DNA from: Pseudoclavibacter sp. AY1F1
Lineage (GTDB): Bacteria; Actinomycetota; Actinomycetes; Actinomycetales; Microbacteriaceae
Assembly: GCF_002931075.1 (NCBI RefSeq)
Contig: NZ_PSTQ01000001.1
Location: forward strand, 620,001 to 684,000
Reading direction: 5' to 3'
Length of the DNA: 64,000 nt
The notes under the pieces are model-generated. The model was given only the letters and a program-made list of their open reading frames with translations, searched no databases and was not told where the DNA came from. This document shows, piece after piece, positions 63,952 to 64,000 of the stretch. Each line of letters opens with the position of its first letter. Position 1 is the stretch's first letter. The position numbers and the translations under genes were made by a program.

Positions 63952-64000
63952 GCTCGTACTCCTTGGCGTTGCCGATTCCTGGGGCACAGCATCACACGCA

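Overview
This window is a chromosomal segment from a high-GC Gram-positive bacterium. The order Actinomycetota is well supported by an actinobacterial-type aceE E1, SepH, a polyphosphate glucokinase, GlnA1/GlnE/GlnA2, DUF4191, DUF7455, a long Lys/Ala-rich tail on the primary sigma factor and many leaderless genes. The combination of genes looks most like family Microbacteriaceae; that family assignment is inference from the proteins, not from a marker tree. No phage, complete insertion sequence, plasmid origin or CRISPR array is visible.

Layout. 1-3.2 kb: 3' part missing aceE (minus), an AhpE-like peroxiredoxin whose stop codon lies inside tRNA-Val(TAC). 3.2-9.9 kb: an accessory stretch with a 0.7 kb gene-free gap, a Tat-exported unknown, a three-gene operon of unknown/DUF1990 proteins, an ohrR-ohr-oxidoreductase operon with a visible OhrR operator, and small membrane proteins. 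9.9-16.2 kb: Pr6Pr membrane protein, an orphan HATPase protein lacking a phospho-acceptor His, two SDRs, an SMP-30 protein and a GH15 hydrolase. 16.4-21.8 kb: a five-gene, end-to-end overlapping operon (acyl-CoA dehydrogenase-like, PIG-L deacetylase fused to a NodS-like methyltransferase, glycosyltransferase, helical unknown, CrtI-like flavoprotein), which I read as an uncharacterised glycan/glycolipid pathway. 21.8-30.7 kb: aldose epimerase, LacI regulator, Nif3-like protein, a coiled-coil protein with a lost zinc ribbon, and a sugar ABC transporter. 31.0-31.4 kb: RNase P RNA. 31.5-46.6 kb: housekeeping block ppgK, map, panB, glnA2, glnE, glnA, sucB, lpdA. 46.7-52.6 kb: pepA, PAC2 protein, MFS transporter, primary sigma factor. 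52.8-56.6 kb: MurT-like and GatD-like genes facing two alanine-racemase-like genes. 56.8-64 kb: parE, parC, a phosphodiesterase-like protein and sepH.

How genes work together. The GS system is complete: GlnA carries an adenylylation-type Tyr motif, GlnE modifies it, and GlnA2 lies directly upstream of glnE. SucB and Lpd supply E2/E3 subunits for 2-oxoacid dehydrogenases, with AceE as an E1. The sugar transporter, polyphosphate glucokinase and GH15 protein fit glucose/glucoside use.

The most notable region is 52.8-56.6 kb. The GatD-like protein has Gly where the glutaminase Cys should be, the MurT-like protein has no Cys4 zinc ribbon, and the two neighbouring racemase-like proteins are complementary: one keeps the PLP lysine but has lost the catalytic tyrosine, the other is truncated, has Arg for the lysine but keeps the tyrosine. 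Because alanine-racemase active sites are shared across the dimer interface, these two may form an obligate heterodimer. Microbacteriaceae build group B peptidoglycan, in which the alpha-carboxyl of D-Glu is not amidated but carries the cross-bridge, often with a D-diamino acid. I therefore propose, as inference, that this locus is a repurposed MurT/GatD plus racemase module for group B cross-bridge synthesis.

A second theme is leaderless expression: at least twelve genes have a TANNNT box 6-7 bases before the start codon and no Shine-Dalgarno sequence, including one pair (map and a 62-residue protein) with fully overlapping divergent promoters.
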